Notes: generated by a model from the letters alone, not told the origin. A DNA stretch of 11,971 nt from Fragilaria crotonensis (GCA_022925895.1 JAKSYS010000265.1:64001-75971), one strand, 5' to 3'; positions 1 through 9,734 are shown, counted from the first letter of the stretch. Program-made: numbers and translations.

Positions 1-470
1 ATAATGGGGAACAGCATCATGTAAAACGCAATGGTTGATTCTTGAATCAAGCATCATCTGTCTCCGACCCTCCTCGTTGACATGGCAGATCGAATTTTCA
101 GCATTCACGTTGGCAGTCAGTTCTTCAGTGTGAAGCATTGGTATATTCTACTGCGTATAGGCGTGAGTCAAGGAGGGGATATCTATGTGGGGTCCCGACA
201 GGTTGTTTTCCTCCAATATGACACATAGGCTCCGCTCGCTGGCATGAAGCATCTTGCCTTCGCCACCCCCTCGTGATCGCCATTTTCATACCAACATAAT
301 TGTCGGCAGGATATCCACGACGTTGCTTCATCATTCACATTTTTGAGAGTCACATCATCAATTACTCTGATGTCTTCTTGAAAGATGTTATCTTTGTCAA
401 AGGGGTCGATCACCTTGCTGCTAGCGGGAATGACCTGCAAGCCCGTGATTGATGCTTGAATGCCGACTGG
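1..470 (-). pseudogene. Copia-like Pol remnant: integrase C-terminal tail and linker towards RT
   Basis: Three overlapping minus-strand frames give one collinear stretch. VIPASSKVIDPFDKDNIFQ starts near 430, DNYVGMKMAI lies near 300, YPLLDSRLYAVEYTNAS lies near 180-130, and TEELTANVNAENS with GRRQMMLDSRI continues to about 10. The jump near 125-130 looks like a single-base insertion: the frame ending in NASH-stop is followed directly, one base out of register, by TEELTANV. Blocks of this kind lie between integrase and RT in diatom copia elements, where an 'NPxLDxRxYxVEYxDG' phrase is typical (family knowledge from memory). The RT itself is outside the window. No function is expected of this copy. 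Confidence 0.75.
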
Positions 471-475
471 GCATC

Positions 476-1620
476 AAGCAAACATCCGTTTCAACCGCTC
501 GTTGTATTCATGCATTTGCTTGTTTGAGACTTCATTGCATCTCTCATCATTGGTAAACCATTGGACAGTTGTACAGAGATCGGGATTCTGCTTTCTGGCA
601 AGATCCAATAAGACATAAGTCGGCCCAGCAGCACACGATGTGAGACTCCCAGCCAACCACAAAGCATTCTCCACTTCTCCCAAACCAGTGTTGCTTTGAA
701 AGTTAATCCAATCATTAAATCTTTAGTGTTTGCATTTGTTGTAATGTGTAGTGTAACTTGAAATGTATTGCCACCAGTACAATACAATGGAATTATTAGT
801 ACGCGAGAGTATTGATTTGTGGGATTGCAATTGTAATGAGCAACAAGTGTGAGTATAGTTGACATCAAGATGCTCCGTGATGACGGGAATTTCGCCCCTC
901 ACAATCTCAATTGGAGTTCAACATTCCAAATGATTGGATAAGTTTGCGCAGACATTCTCTGTCTTGCACACCCCTAGCAAATCCATAATCCACAATCTGA
1001 GGGGTGCTTTGCTCTTCAGCATGATTCAATACCATTGTTTCTTTTATTCATGGATTCCTTGTTTGGAAGGATTTCTGTTTGGTCTCCTTGTAGCTGAGAC
1101 GTGATATTACATTTCATATTTGCGTATGGCATCCATAAATCGTGTCTTTGGGCCAGTCTGCATTGATGCTCCATCAAATGTGAGCCTCTCCGGTCCTCCA
1201 TAGTCCAAAATGAATTGCATCAATGCATCGCCAAAGCTGTTCCCATTGACAGAAGGATATGATGCTTTGAAGCAACATCTGCTGTGCATCAACAATTGCG
1301 TTCCAATATTGCCTTGTTGCAGTGACCTCACCTTGCTGTAGCTATGCTTTGTTTGTAGCACAAATGCCGCCCGTGTAACATGAACGGCAAACATCTGATC
1401 TGCTCTGTAGCTACTGCAGATGAGAAGAACGGCGGATCTCAACCCGCATTGCGTCGTCACTCGAAGTGTGCATTATGCTCTGACAGGGCAGATGCCAAAT
1501 CGCTCTGCCGTGAGTCCCGCCGTCACTTTCGAATGTTATTCACTGCTTACGAAGGTGCGTCTTGCAGGCATGATGTGCATTGGCTCATACTCTGCATTGA
1601 CATGTGCTTTTCATCGATGT
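476..1620 (-). pseudogene. Copia-like retroviral-type integrase, decayed
   Basis: The integrase inserts retroelement cDNA into the genome. Read on the minus strand, a pre-integrase block (PARRTFVSSE, LTAERFGICPVRA, TTQCGLRSAVL) at about 1590-1430 leads into the catalytic core. The clearest part is GDALMQFILDYGGPERLTFD at about 1230-1173, where the second catalytic Asp is present (codon 1175-1173). The first catalytic Asp appears to be Asn after a frameshift near 1340, and the position of the catalytic Glu near 1065 reads NPSKQGIHE with no obvious Glu. Downstream are TENVCANLSNHLE (about 960-920), TPIEIVRGEIPVITEHLD (915-864), then about 135 extra bases, then NDWINFQSNTGLGEVE, WLGVSHRV and LMSYWILPES (about 655-595). 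TTVQWFTNDER follows in another frame. Several stops and frameshifts make it non-functional. Confidence 0.85.
723..857. mobile_element. About 135-base insertion inside the integrase relic (possible small non-autonomous element)
   Basis: On the minus strand the integrase reads through ...ITEHLD (codon for D at 866-864), and the family phrase resumes at NDWINFQSN (716 downwards) in the same frame. Between them lie about 45 codons with a stop and no resemblance to integrase. This DNA is AT-rich and contains inverted segments such as GTATTG...CAATAC (about 746-781 on the plus strand). Its outer parts share a weak inverted similarity around TTGTTG. No clean target-site duplication can be read, which may reflect age. 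It could be an old MITE, or simply a divergent loop of this lineage's integrase. The boundaries are approximate. Confidence 0.4.
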
Positions 1621-1639
1621 TTGTGCTGAGATGACTTAC

Positions 1640-2065
1640 ATGAGACAAGTGATTGGTCAATTGAACGGAGAAACGCATCATCAGGAGTTGCGTCCACGTA
1701 TTCGTTCCGGTCGGTGAATGTATCATCCGAGGCCAACCGGCGCTTCCACGGAGGGTATTGTAGGGATTAGCATCCCAGAAGGGAAGACCATATGATCTTT
1801 CCTGATTGCTGGAAATGATCTAAAAATCCGTAGAAAAGAGACCCACTGAAGATGAGAATAAATGTTGTCCCAATGGCAGAAGCATCATAGACAGTGGCGC
1901 CGGTGATGATTGGCATATTTCCAATTGGCAGGATTGCGGCATCATATGCATATACATCCGCGGTGCGATATGCGGAGTGAAGAACTACAAAAATGCGCCC
2001 AAGGCAGCATGAATCCGCGTTGGTATTTTGTTTGTTCTCCTCTTTGCCACAGTGTCAAGAGGAGG
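1640..2065 (-). pseudogene. Copia-like aspartic protease, decayed
   Basis: One minus-strand frame runs open from about 2065 to a stop at 1769-1767. It contains NTNADSCCLGRIFVVL, where the aspartate codon at 2015-2013 sits in the D-S/T-x-x-LG position of diatom copia proteases, followed by YRTADVYAYDAAILPIGNMP and IITGATVYDASAIGT. After a frameshift near 1785, other frames give LPFWDANPYNTLRG and SDDTFTDRNEYVDATPDDAF, which match the stretch between protease and pre-integrase in such polyproteins. The protease would release Gag, integrase and RT from the polyprotein. The frameshift and stop rule out a working enzyme. Recognition is from memory of the family. Confidence 0.75.
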
Positions 2066-2109
2066 ATCATTTCATGTCTTCTCCTGTGCTGCTGACGTAG
2101 TAGACCGAA

Positions 2110-3707
2110 GCTGCCGTGCTCATTGCATTGTTGCGCTTGCTCATTGCGCCCGCCAATTATACCATGCCTGGTTGTAAACTGGCTCACCTGTAACCGGGCA
2201 GACATTGTGTTGGTCGGGAGGTTTGATGCAACTGCCAACTCTTGATTTTGTGAGTGTAGTTCTTAAATCTCGCTTTGACCGCTGCAATTTCCACCGCCAT
2301 CATTAGTTTGGAATGCGGCACGTTCACGTTTTACTAGTGTCTCGCAATCTTAGTATTGTTTCATTTTCATGTAGACGCGCCTCGGAAAATTGACGGAGGT
2401 CAGTCCTTATGATTATGCGACTGTCCCATTTTCTTGCGATTACCGTGTCCACCACCTCAATTGCCTCTTTTGCTCCCACCACCATGTCCAAAGCCTCCGC
2501 ATCCCCTGGAATGGCATCCACCTGTGGTAGCCTGATTGATTTGGCATCTGGTCATGTTCTGAACAGCCCCCATTTGTGGTGGATGCTTCTGCATAACCAT
2601 GTTATGGAACAATGATAACACCTGTTTATATGTGATGTTGGTTGAGACTTGAGATAGTTCAATCTCAATTTGAGCCTTTTTGGAGCAAGAAAGTCAGCTT
2701 TGATTGTCATGTCCAGTCTAAGAGAACAATGCATCATTTGCATTTGACATATGCATTGAATGCTCATGTGAGTCTCTTCTCAAATTAAGACCACCACATA
2801 TGGGGCAGCTTTGCTCCTGTGTCAAACAAGGTCCTCTTGAGGACCTCATCAGCCTCGCAAATATTGATTGCATGGATACCCATGTCCTCATGGTGTTCAA
2901 CAAGTCACTTTTTAATGCCTTTCTTCCGTCATTCGGATGCTGGCTGCAAGCCCTGGAACTTGGCTTCAACTGTGTCATTTCCAGTGACAAAATTCGGGAG
3001 GAAGGTAGGAACTTGGACCAAATTGATGGCACAAGAATCACCTTCAAATGGGAAATTTGCTTCGTAGTCATCCAAGAAGTTGTCGTTGATTGCCGGTGGG
3101 TCTGGGATGTCATTCTCATGAAATACATACTTCAGAGGGATAGTGTCACATCCTGCTGGAATTGACCTCAAGCTTCCCATTTGGTAGTACTCTCTTTGAA
3201 CTGTCTGGCTTTGCATCCTCTGCAAGGGTCTTTGAGTTGTTGATGAACTTCTGATGAGTCATGTAGGGCCGGACGAGATCCTCTAGAAGTTCAATGGGGA
3301 ATGGAGCGCTACTTGGGTACTAGCAACCGAGGCAAACAAGTTTGTCTCGCATCCACTGGACCAATGCCTTAATGTTCTTGCATGTTCCTAGACGAATCCG
3401 GATTTGACTCTGCGTGACCATCAAATCGGAGTTGGCCTTGAATTGATCATCAAGTTCTTTAAAATTTATATCTAGGCATGAATCGAAGCTGTCACCAAAG
3501 ATGTTGTTGGCGAGGCATTGCATCAGCATTTCATCCATGAACAACGTATTCCACGATGGTCATACTGCCAGTCCGTTAACTGCTTATGGATGAGTAATAC
3601 TGTGTCAGCATTGACTTATGTATCATGCATACCGAACAGTCTTCCGTCGTCTCATACCCGAAATCAGGGCATAGCAGTGCAGGCTTTTGCTCAACTGTAC
3701 ACGTCAT
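2110..3707 (-). pseudogene. Copia-like Gag, decayed
   Basis: This is the capsid-type protein of the minus-strand element. A plausible N-terminus begins at an ATG at 3707 (MTCTVEQKPALLC..., with IHKSMLTQYYSS). It shifts frame to CLANNIFGDSFDSCLDINFK (about 3515-3460), then PFPIELLEDLVRPYMTHQKF (about 3300-3240), then IPLKYVFHENDIPDPPAIN and FVTGNDTVEAKFQGLQ (about 3150-2945). HAINICEADEVLK and PHMWW appear in a further frame near 2870-2790, then QVLSLFHNMVMQKHPPQMGA (about 2620-2570), and a Gly-rich block (GCGGFGHGGG) near 2490-2460. The C-terminal part includes IIGGRNEQAQQ near 2150. At least six frame changes occur. No CCHC knuckle could be read in the Gly-rich part. The order of blocks agrees with Gag of diatom copia elements as I recall them. 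Confidence 0.75.
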
Positions 3708-3922
3708 AAACCAAGTCAAAGCTGCCATGATCGACTTACCAGCTTGATATTAAAGGATAGAAAGGAACACAAAAGAAAACAGCTAATAGAACAATGTTAA
3801 GATAGATGTAACATGTAATTGCTGTGAGAAAGCAGCCACGTCATCGATTGGTTTCAGACCAAAGTACCGTCGAATCGATCACAGTACCAGTATCGTTTAC
3901 AACTTGCCGTTTCCGTTGTGTT
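3708..3922. other. AT-rich flank between the copia relic and the YR element
   Basis: No reading frame or structured RNA is evident in these 215 bases. For the minus-strand copia element this is where the leader, primer-binding site and 5' LTR should lie, but I see neither a Met-tRNA-type binding site nor a TG...CA LTR boundary. The last bases, ending in GTTGTGTT, are the left flank of the YR element. They are not repeated at its right flank (ATGAATAAAT), so there is no target-site duplication. Confidence 0.5.
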
Positions 3923-4071
3923 TGGGATGTGCGAGAACGCAGGCCAAATGGACTGACAAACGGACAACTCGCGAGAAGCAGGAAATTCGCACCAAGTAGC
4001 TACATTGTACATTGGAACGAATTCGACAAAGACGACGGTCGCGAACCGACGAACCTAGACAGTTGTTAAAC
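3923..4071 (+). repeat. Split direct repeat A1 (left terminus)
   Basis: It begins TGGGATGTGCGAGAACGCAG and ends AGTTGTTAAAC. It matches A2 with three substitutions and one 4-base difference: A1 has GTAGCTAC at 3996-4003 where A2 has GTAC, so A1 gained, or A2 lost, AGCT. The left boundary is set where the match to A2 stops (T in A1 against G in the B1-A2 junction). The end lies 8 bases before the Gag ATG, so A1 probably also holds the promoter or leader of the element; no TATA box is evident. Confidence 0.92.
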
Positions 4072-4079
4072 TGGCCGCC

Positions 4080-6584
4080 ATGACCTCTCCTTCACTGACC
4101 TCCCCTGTCACCTACACCAAAACCTGGGTCGACATCTTCACAGACCTTGATCAATGGGAGGATTCGGCCAGATTCTATTCCGTGCATGCACGCGACCTCA
4201 ACACGGTTCGCGGCTTCCGTCGCCTTTGTTCCCCCACAATTGGCCATCTCGTAGCCTTGCATGGTGGAGGAGTCCAGCTCGTCCATAACATCCACGATGG
4301 CTCCCAGGACGACCTTGACACCGACCGGGGGGAACTTTGGGCTCTCACAGGTGCCGTCGGTACGGTGGCTACGATGGTCATAGACCAGACAGGAGCGTAC
4401 GCCAGTCAGACGGGTATCGCGATCGAATGGGAGACCAGGAGAAATTGGACGACGGCATCAGACCTCGTCGCGCCTGAGGTTGCACCGCCACCCAAGAAAC
4501 CTCCCCGGGCGGAAAAGCCAAAGTCATCACGAGGGCGATGAAGCCTCCGTGACCAGCACTCGCTCCTCCACCAAAAAGTTGCGCGTTAACAAGTCCGCAC
4601 AAGACAATTATCGACGCATACTCGAGCTGAGTGATGAAGACGACGACGGTGAGGCGGTCGACGCTCGCGAGGACGCCAGCAACACTAATGACGATGTACT
4701 TTTCGTCCAAGCATCGGTAACCCTACCAAATATGCTCCCAAGGCCCGGCTTTCTCGTCGCAGCCCTCATGCAGGCCTACACAATGGAACCCTCAAAACTT
4801 TGTCTCGCGGCCATCTCAGCAATTAACGCTCGCGCCGTCAAAGCGAGCGTCGACCCGGCATCATCTGCGCTCGCAAAAGGCGCCGCCTACGTCGCAGCCT
4901 GGCTATGGAATATTGCCACGAATAAAGCCCGCGCCAGACTGTCACTCACGCAGTCAACCCGCAAGCAGACACGTGGGCCCGTGATGTTCACCTAAAGTAC
5001 CTCGCGGTACGCGCGGCGCGCCCTCCACACATGCCCGGGCCAGCAGAAGGGGCACCGCCTGCGATCGGAGCAGAGGTTTGGACAAACCTGGCGAATGCCT
5101 TGGCGCTCCAGGCCACGGAACGGCCTGCAGCCCCCGCGGCGGTCGCGAAGAAAGGTTTCGACGCATTTCCGGTCACCACACAGCAGATGGTGCTGTTCGC
5201 ATCCGAACGCGATGAACACGCTAGCGCTCGGGCCAACCCGGTCGACACCTACACCGAAATCCTCGGCTTAGCCAACGCGGCTTATGTCGCGCAGCACCTC
5301 CACCATCACCTCAAGTCGCGCCTAAAGCTTGACGTTCTCCTCCCTGCCGGTTTCTGTTCGGCGGTGCGTATGGCATCGTTTATCGCGTCCACCAGCGACC
5401 GGCCCGAAGCCTTCAGTCTCTTTGCTTGTGCGCCGCAGCCGCTCACTAGGAACAACACAACAACCGCGGACAACGGCGACTCAGCGGCGGACGACTTGAT
5501 GCGCATGCAGCTCAAGGTGACCGATTCCACGACAGGACTTTCGGACAAGGATGTGAAACGCCTTACTATTGTGCCCAATTCCTTTCCGGATCTCGCAGCC
5601 CTGTGCGAGAACATGGCTGGCGTCACGGAGCTGGTATTCGGACTGCGGTCGCCTGTAACAACGATGTTACGTTCGTGGGTGGAGTTTCTCGCCCGATCGG
5701 GTGGTATGACGACTGCGGGCCTCCTACAGCTTGCACACACACAGATCCGACATCCCCAGCCCGTTTGGGCTGGTTCATTGAGCGCCGCCTCCAACAGTAC
5801 CTGACGGCCTGTGCGGCGGCCGACCACATCGATGATGTAAGTGTCGACCTATTCGCGTTCCACGCGACGCGCCAGCAGCTGGAAGATGGGGTATTTATTT
5901 ATCCGTTATGCGCCTACCTCCACCAGGCCAAGCTGGGTCCCAAGAAAGCAACGCCTGCATATCCGTCGCCCGCGCCTGCAAGTTCACGCAGCGGGCAACC
6001 CGACGACGTGGTTACTAACCCAAACGGACGCCTCACTCGCCAGGATGACTGGCAGGTCTTTCTGGACCGGGCCGCAGACGCTCCCATTCCCAATATGTGT
6101 TGTCGCTACCATCTCAATGGGAAATGTGCGCGATCCTGTCATTACAGTGATTCCCACACTCCCTTGACCTCAGAGCAGAAAACAGCAGGCGTCGCTTGGG
6201 TCGCAGCTTGTCGTTCACGCATGCAAAAAGCCTGAGTCGGAGGGCAACGCCGCCAAGAAGCCTAAAGTAGTAGGACAACGTGATTCGTATCTCACCGCTC
6301 CGACGTCTGCTTTTCAGCCATCATCCGTCGTCTCGCCCGACATCGCATCGCCCGCTCATCACTCGCCCGCCGCTCGGCTACACGCCTCGCGATCGTCAAC
6401 CGCACCGCCGTCGGTGCCTCTACCCGGCAACGCACGCATTTCGTCGCCTGTTCACGACCGGCAATCACACCGCCGCAATCGCCTGCAATACGTCGCCCGT
6501 CGTCGCATCACACGAGCATGGGCTTGCCCGCTTGTTGCCAGCTTTGTGCCCTGCGGGCCCACCACCCACACACCGCATGAGTAA
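4080..6584 (+). pseudogene. Gag-like nucleocapsid gene of the YR element, split by frameshifts
   Basis: The start ATG at 4080 has a strong context (GCCGCCATGA) 8 bases after A1. The protein reads on in frame 0 (4080 to about 4530; VRGFRRL, GAVGTVATMVIDQTGAYASQ), frame 1 (about 4530-4945; acidic ELSDEDDDGEA, then AYVAAWLW), frame 0 (about 4945-5745; ADTWARDVHLKYLAVRA, ANALALQATERPAAPAA), frame 2 (about 5745-6225; RLGWFIERRLQQYLTACAAA) and frame 0 again to a stop at 6582-6584. Near 6098-6157 is a Cys/His knuckle, C-X7-C-X3-C-X5-H (CRYHLNGKCARSCHYSDSH), which likely binds the element's RNA. The tail is basic and Ser/Pro-rich (KKPESEGNAAKKPK, NLS-like). Each switch fits a one-base indel; the last lies in an A5 run near 6223. 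Alternatively some shifts are sequencing errors. Functional assignment rests on position and the knuckle. Confidence 0.7.
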
Positions 6585-8762
6585 GTTCCACGTCCCGTCA
6601 TCCTCGTTACTCGTCCCTGTTCCCCGTCTTCGCGCACTACGCGAGCCGTTCCCACTTCTGCCTTCTGGTCGCCTTATGCCACTGCTGTACGCCATCACCG
6701 CCGACCATGGCTCCCCCACCCACCCGTCCACCTTCCGGTTCGAATGGTCGCTCCAGGCTGCCGATCATAACGCGTTAGTACTTCGTCGTTTTCATTACGA
6801 CATCGGCCGGGCGCTTCGCGCCCAATCATTCTCCACCCTCACCCCGGGTTCCGAGTTCCGCTCCCCTCACCTACTGGCCCCGTTGCTTTCGCGTCATCCC
6901 TCTGGCCCCGCTTTCTTGAACGCATCACGCTCGGCGCCCAGTACCCGCTCGCGCCCATTCCCGACGCCGATCGCTTCCTCGATGTCACCGCTACCCTGGC
7001 TCGTGGCAATCACAAATCGGCCCGGGGCCACGAACCCAGACTCATCGAGATGTTGAAAGATGAGGTGAAAAGGGGATGGCAGCTTCCCCTCCCGATAGAC
7101 GTGGCGATGGAGATACCGCATTGCGAATTAGCCCCATTGGGCATGGTTGTCCAATCAACAATTGGCGAGGATGGTTCGCGAGAGATCAAACACCGGCTCA
7201 CTCATGACCAGTCATTCAACTCCACCAAAGGCGCCAGGCGGAGTGTAAATGACAGAGTGGACACGCAACAGCTGACACCAGCCAGATTCGGACGGGCCCT
7301 TCTTAGATTTCTCCACTTTGTCTGTTACCTGCGACGGAGGTTCCCAGATGAGAGACTTCTCCTCACCAAAGTGGATTGCAAGTCGGCATATCGGAGAATC
7401 CATTTGCAGCCTTTGACAGCAGCAAAGTCCTGCACCGCAATTGCAGGCATGATGCTGATGGCGCTCTGCATGACGTTTGGAGGGGCTCCAAACCCTTCTC
7501 AGTGGAGTGATGTTTTGGAAGTAATAGCCGATCTGGCGAACGACCTCGTGAGGCGGATGGACTGGGATCCGGTCGGCGTGTGCGCTCCCCAACAGTTCCT
7601 TCTGGAATCTCCGAGTGCGGTGGACAACAACAAAGGGTTTGTGGTCGGGTCGGAGGCATTTGCGCCTGCCTTTGAGATGTCGGTGTGTTATCCCACGGAC
7701 GACTGCTTGCCTCGTTTCGAGTGTTACCTCGACAACCTTTTCGGAGTTTGCCGAGAAGTGGATTCGGCTAGAGCGTCGGCCGCGGTGCCACTTGCCCTTC
7801 ACTTAGTTGGTCGGCCGGTCCTCGAAGGAGTCGAGGAGTCATTTCCTCGAGATGATCTCCTTGCCGTCTCGAAGTTCCTAGCCGAGGCACGGCCGTCGGA
7901 ACGAAAGGTGATCCTCGGTTGGGTCATCAATACGAGATCCCTCGTGATCTCTCTTCCCGCCGACAAGCACCGCGCTTGGGTGGACGACCTCCGCAAAATG
8001 AGACGGTCGCCGGGATGTCGGGCCAGCTCGAAGATGCTGGAGTCCACAGTCGGACGATTGAACCATGCTGCCTACGTGATTCCCAACGCGCGACACTTCC
8101 TAGGACGACTCTATCGGGCCAGCGAGCGAGCCAAGGCTGTCGGCTCGGTGAAGTTGTCTGATGCTCAGGTAGACGATATCATCTTGTGGGAAAAGTTCCT
8201 CAACGACGCTGTTACGGGCATCTCACTGAACAGGGTTGTGTGTCGATGGCCGACTCGTGTTGTTCGGGTCGACGCCTGCCCTCAGGGCATGGGCGGATAC
8301 TGCATGCAAAGCGGATTCGCGTGGAGGTTGAAGCTTGAACCTGACCTGATTGGGAGGGGATCGCTAAATTCGCTTGAGTTCCTCGCGGCCTTGGTCGGTG
8401 TCATGGTGGAACATCAGTTCGGCGATCCTTGGCGAGCTGACGACGTCCTACTATGCCAGGGTGACAGTTCATCAGCGACCGGGTGGATAGCTCATTCGAG
8501 CTTCGGAGACGAGTGCCCCCTCCACTTGGTGATTGCTCGTATGCTGGCCTCCTACCTCATGGAGCATGAAATGCCTCATTATGCTCAGTGGTTCCCCGGG
8601 AAAGAGAACTCGATTGCGGACGTGCTCTCCCGCGATTTCCACCTCACCGACTCCGCCTTGACGTCAAAGTTGTTCGAGCTTTTCTCACCCCAACTTACTT
8701 CCTCCTTCCAGATCATAACTTTGCCAGAAGCAATCACTACCTGCGTTGGAAATCTGCTGTAA
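6585..8762 (+). pseudogene. Reverse transcriptase-RNase H of the YR element (frameshifted; YLDN active site)
   Basis: The Pol N-terminus lies in frame 1 (FRFEWSLQAADHNALVLRR and TPGSEFRSPHLLAPLLSRHP, about 6737-6892), then moves to frame 0 near 6893, where LWPRFLERITLGAQYPL continues into the long open frame. Numbering from the ATG at 7050, RT motif A is KVDCKSAYRR (Asp109), FGGAPNPSQWS follows, and motif C is YLDN (Asp228, Asn229) instead of YxDD. ILGWVINT is a typical downstream motif of DIRS-order RTs. RNase H shows Asp408 (VDACPQGMGG), Glu443 (SLEFL), Asp472 (GDSSS) and Asp524 (SIADVLSRD), a full D-E-D-D set. The ATG at 7050 lies inside the conserved linker, so it is not the natural start; the protein was probably fused to, or translated after, Gag. 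Loss of the second motif C aspartate should abolish polymerase activity. Confidence 0.9.
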
Positions 8763-9725
8763 TTGCTGCCCAAACGCAGCAATTACCGACGGAACCCGCT
8801 CCCAGCGCAGTCGGAGCTGGGAACGGTACTTGGGCTTCCTCGACGCTATCGGCCACCGTCACGACCCGTACCTCGACAGCCTCGACCGAGCGGAACAGAT
8901 CGACTTGTTCTCCTGCTTCGCCGCTGCCATCCGGGAAGGGTTGTCAGTTGCCAAGGACGCCGGACGCGCTGCTGGATCTTGCCATGGACGGCAGGCAAGC
9001 ACAGTTCGTGCCACCCTCGACGGTGTGGCACAGGCCTTTCGGGCTTACAAACTTAGCAGCCCGGTGCACGAATCAAGAGGCCGACTCGAACCCATTCTGG
9101 CCGCCCAGTTGAAGGGCTATGATAACGACGATCCCGAGACTGCTCAGCAACAAGCGGTACCGGCAGCCGTGATATCAATTGCGTCGCGGATGAAGAGCAC
9201 GAATCTGGGGGAGGCGGTTGGACAGCTCCTAGTTACCGCGTTCTTCTTCGCGATGCGGTCGTGTGAGTACTCAACAGTGCAGGGAAACAGAAGAACTGTT
9301 CCGATTCACTTGGGGGACGTCGAGTTCAGAAGATCCGGCCGAATCTTGAGAAGTTGGGACGCGGCGGCGTTGTGGGTCGCGGACACTGTCTCGGTGGTGT
9401 ACCGGACGCAAAAGAACGGCGACCGTGGAACCATCGTGACTCAGCACAGGACGGTGACAAACAAGGCAACAGATCCCCTCTGCCCGGTCAGAGCCCTTGC
9501 ACAACTAGTAGCGCGCATCGCGAGCTACGAAGTTGGGGAGACGAACAAGTGGGAAAACATAACAGACCGTCCCATCAACATAGTGCGAGGAGAACGAACG
9601 CCTGTCTTTACGGAAATCACATCGACGCAGGTACTGCATCACCTGCGGGCAGCAGCAATCCAGTACGGTGACAACAGATTAGGATTCCCTCTAAAGAAGC
9701 TGGGAACCCATTCGATCAGATCGGG

Positions 9726-9734
9726 AGCAGCAAC
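9726..9734 (+). repeat. Target-site duplication, left copy
   Basis: AGCAGCAAC, identical to 9855-9863. It codes for part of the GAAT stretch just after the HxxR box of the recombinase. The bases beside the two copies differ (G before and G after here; C before and A after the right copy), so the duplication is exactly 9 bp, although one base further on both sides continue with GC. Confidence 0.85.

Larger units (their letters stand above)
1..3707 (-). mobile_element. Decayed Ty1/copia-like retrotransposon (Gag-PR-INT part, truncated by the window edge)
   Basis: On the minus strand, short blocks of recognisable protein follow one another in the order of a copia Gag-Pol: Gag (about 3707-2110), aspartic protease (about 2065-1640), integrase (about 1620-476) and the linker between integrase and RT (about 470-1). 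The RT and RNase H should continue to the left of base 1. No frame stays open for more than about 135 codons, and the family resemblance hops between frames, so this is a pseudogene. No LTR pair or primer-binding site could be identified; the expected upstream LTR would lie in or beyond 3708-3922. The phrases resemble diatom copia (CoDi-type) proteins as I remember them. Order and strand are consistent across four domains, which makes chance similarity very unlikely. Confidence 0.85.

Noticed and set aside
1380-1634. Two overlapping plus-strand ORFs
   Set aside because: They are shadows of the pre-integrase and integrase region on the minus strand, and neither resembles a known protein.
2800-3165. 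Plus-strand ORF of 121 codons (MGQLCSCVKQGPLE...) as a gene
   Set aside because: It lies opposite the minus-strand Gag relic, whose family-like blocks (FVTGNDTVEAK, HAINICEADEVLK) explain the openness. The plus-strand product has no recognisable feature.
3824-4069. Plus-strand ORF crossing the left end of the YR element
   Set aside because: It starts in flank and runs through terminal repeat A1 up to just before the Gag ATG. It is explained by chance openness of the repeat.
5306-5827. Minus-strand ORF of 173 codons
   Set aside because: Antisense to the Gag-like gene in high-G+C DNA, where stop codons are rare on both strands; no domain seen.
6885-6900. Programmed -1 frameshift within Pol near CATCCCTCTGG
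   Set aside because: The sequence is not a canonical X-XXY-YYZ slippery site and lies inside the conserved PLLSRHP-LWPRF linker. A one-base deletion is simpler.
7050-7052. ATG at 7050 as the true start of RT
   Set aside because: Conserved Pol sequence (LWPRFLERITLG, GNHKSARG) lies upstream in the same frame from about 6893 and, before that, in frame 1, so the ATG is internal.
7212-7802. Minus-strand ORF of 196 codons
   Set aside because: It is antisense to RT-RNase H, which has all its RT and RNase H motifs on the plus strand. The antisense product is a compositional shadow.
8746-8748. TTG at 8746 as start of the recombinase
   Set aside because: TTG is not a likely start in a eukaryotic nuclear gene. 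The frame is open back to 8719 and the protein is more likely made as a Pol fusion.
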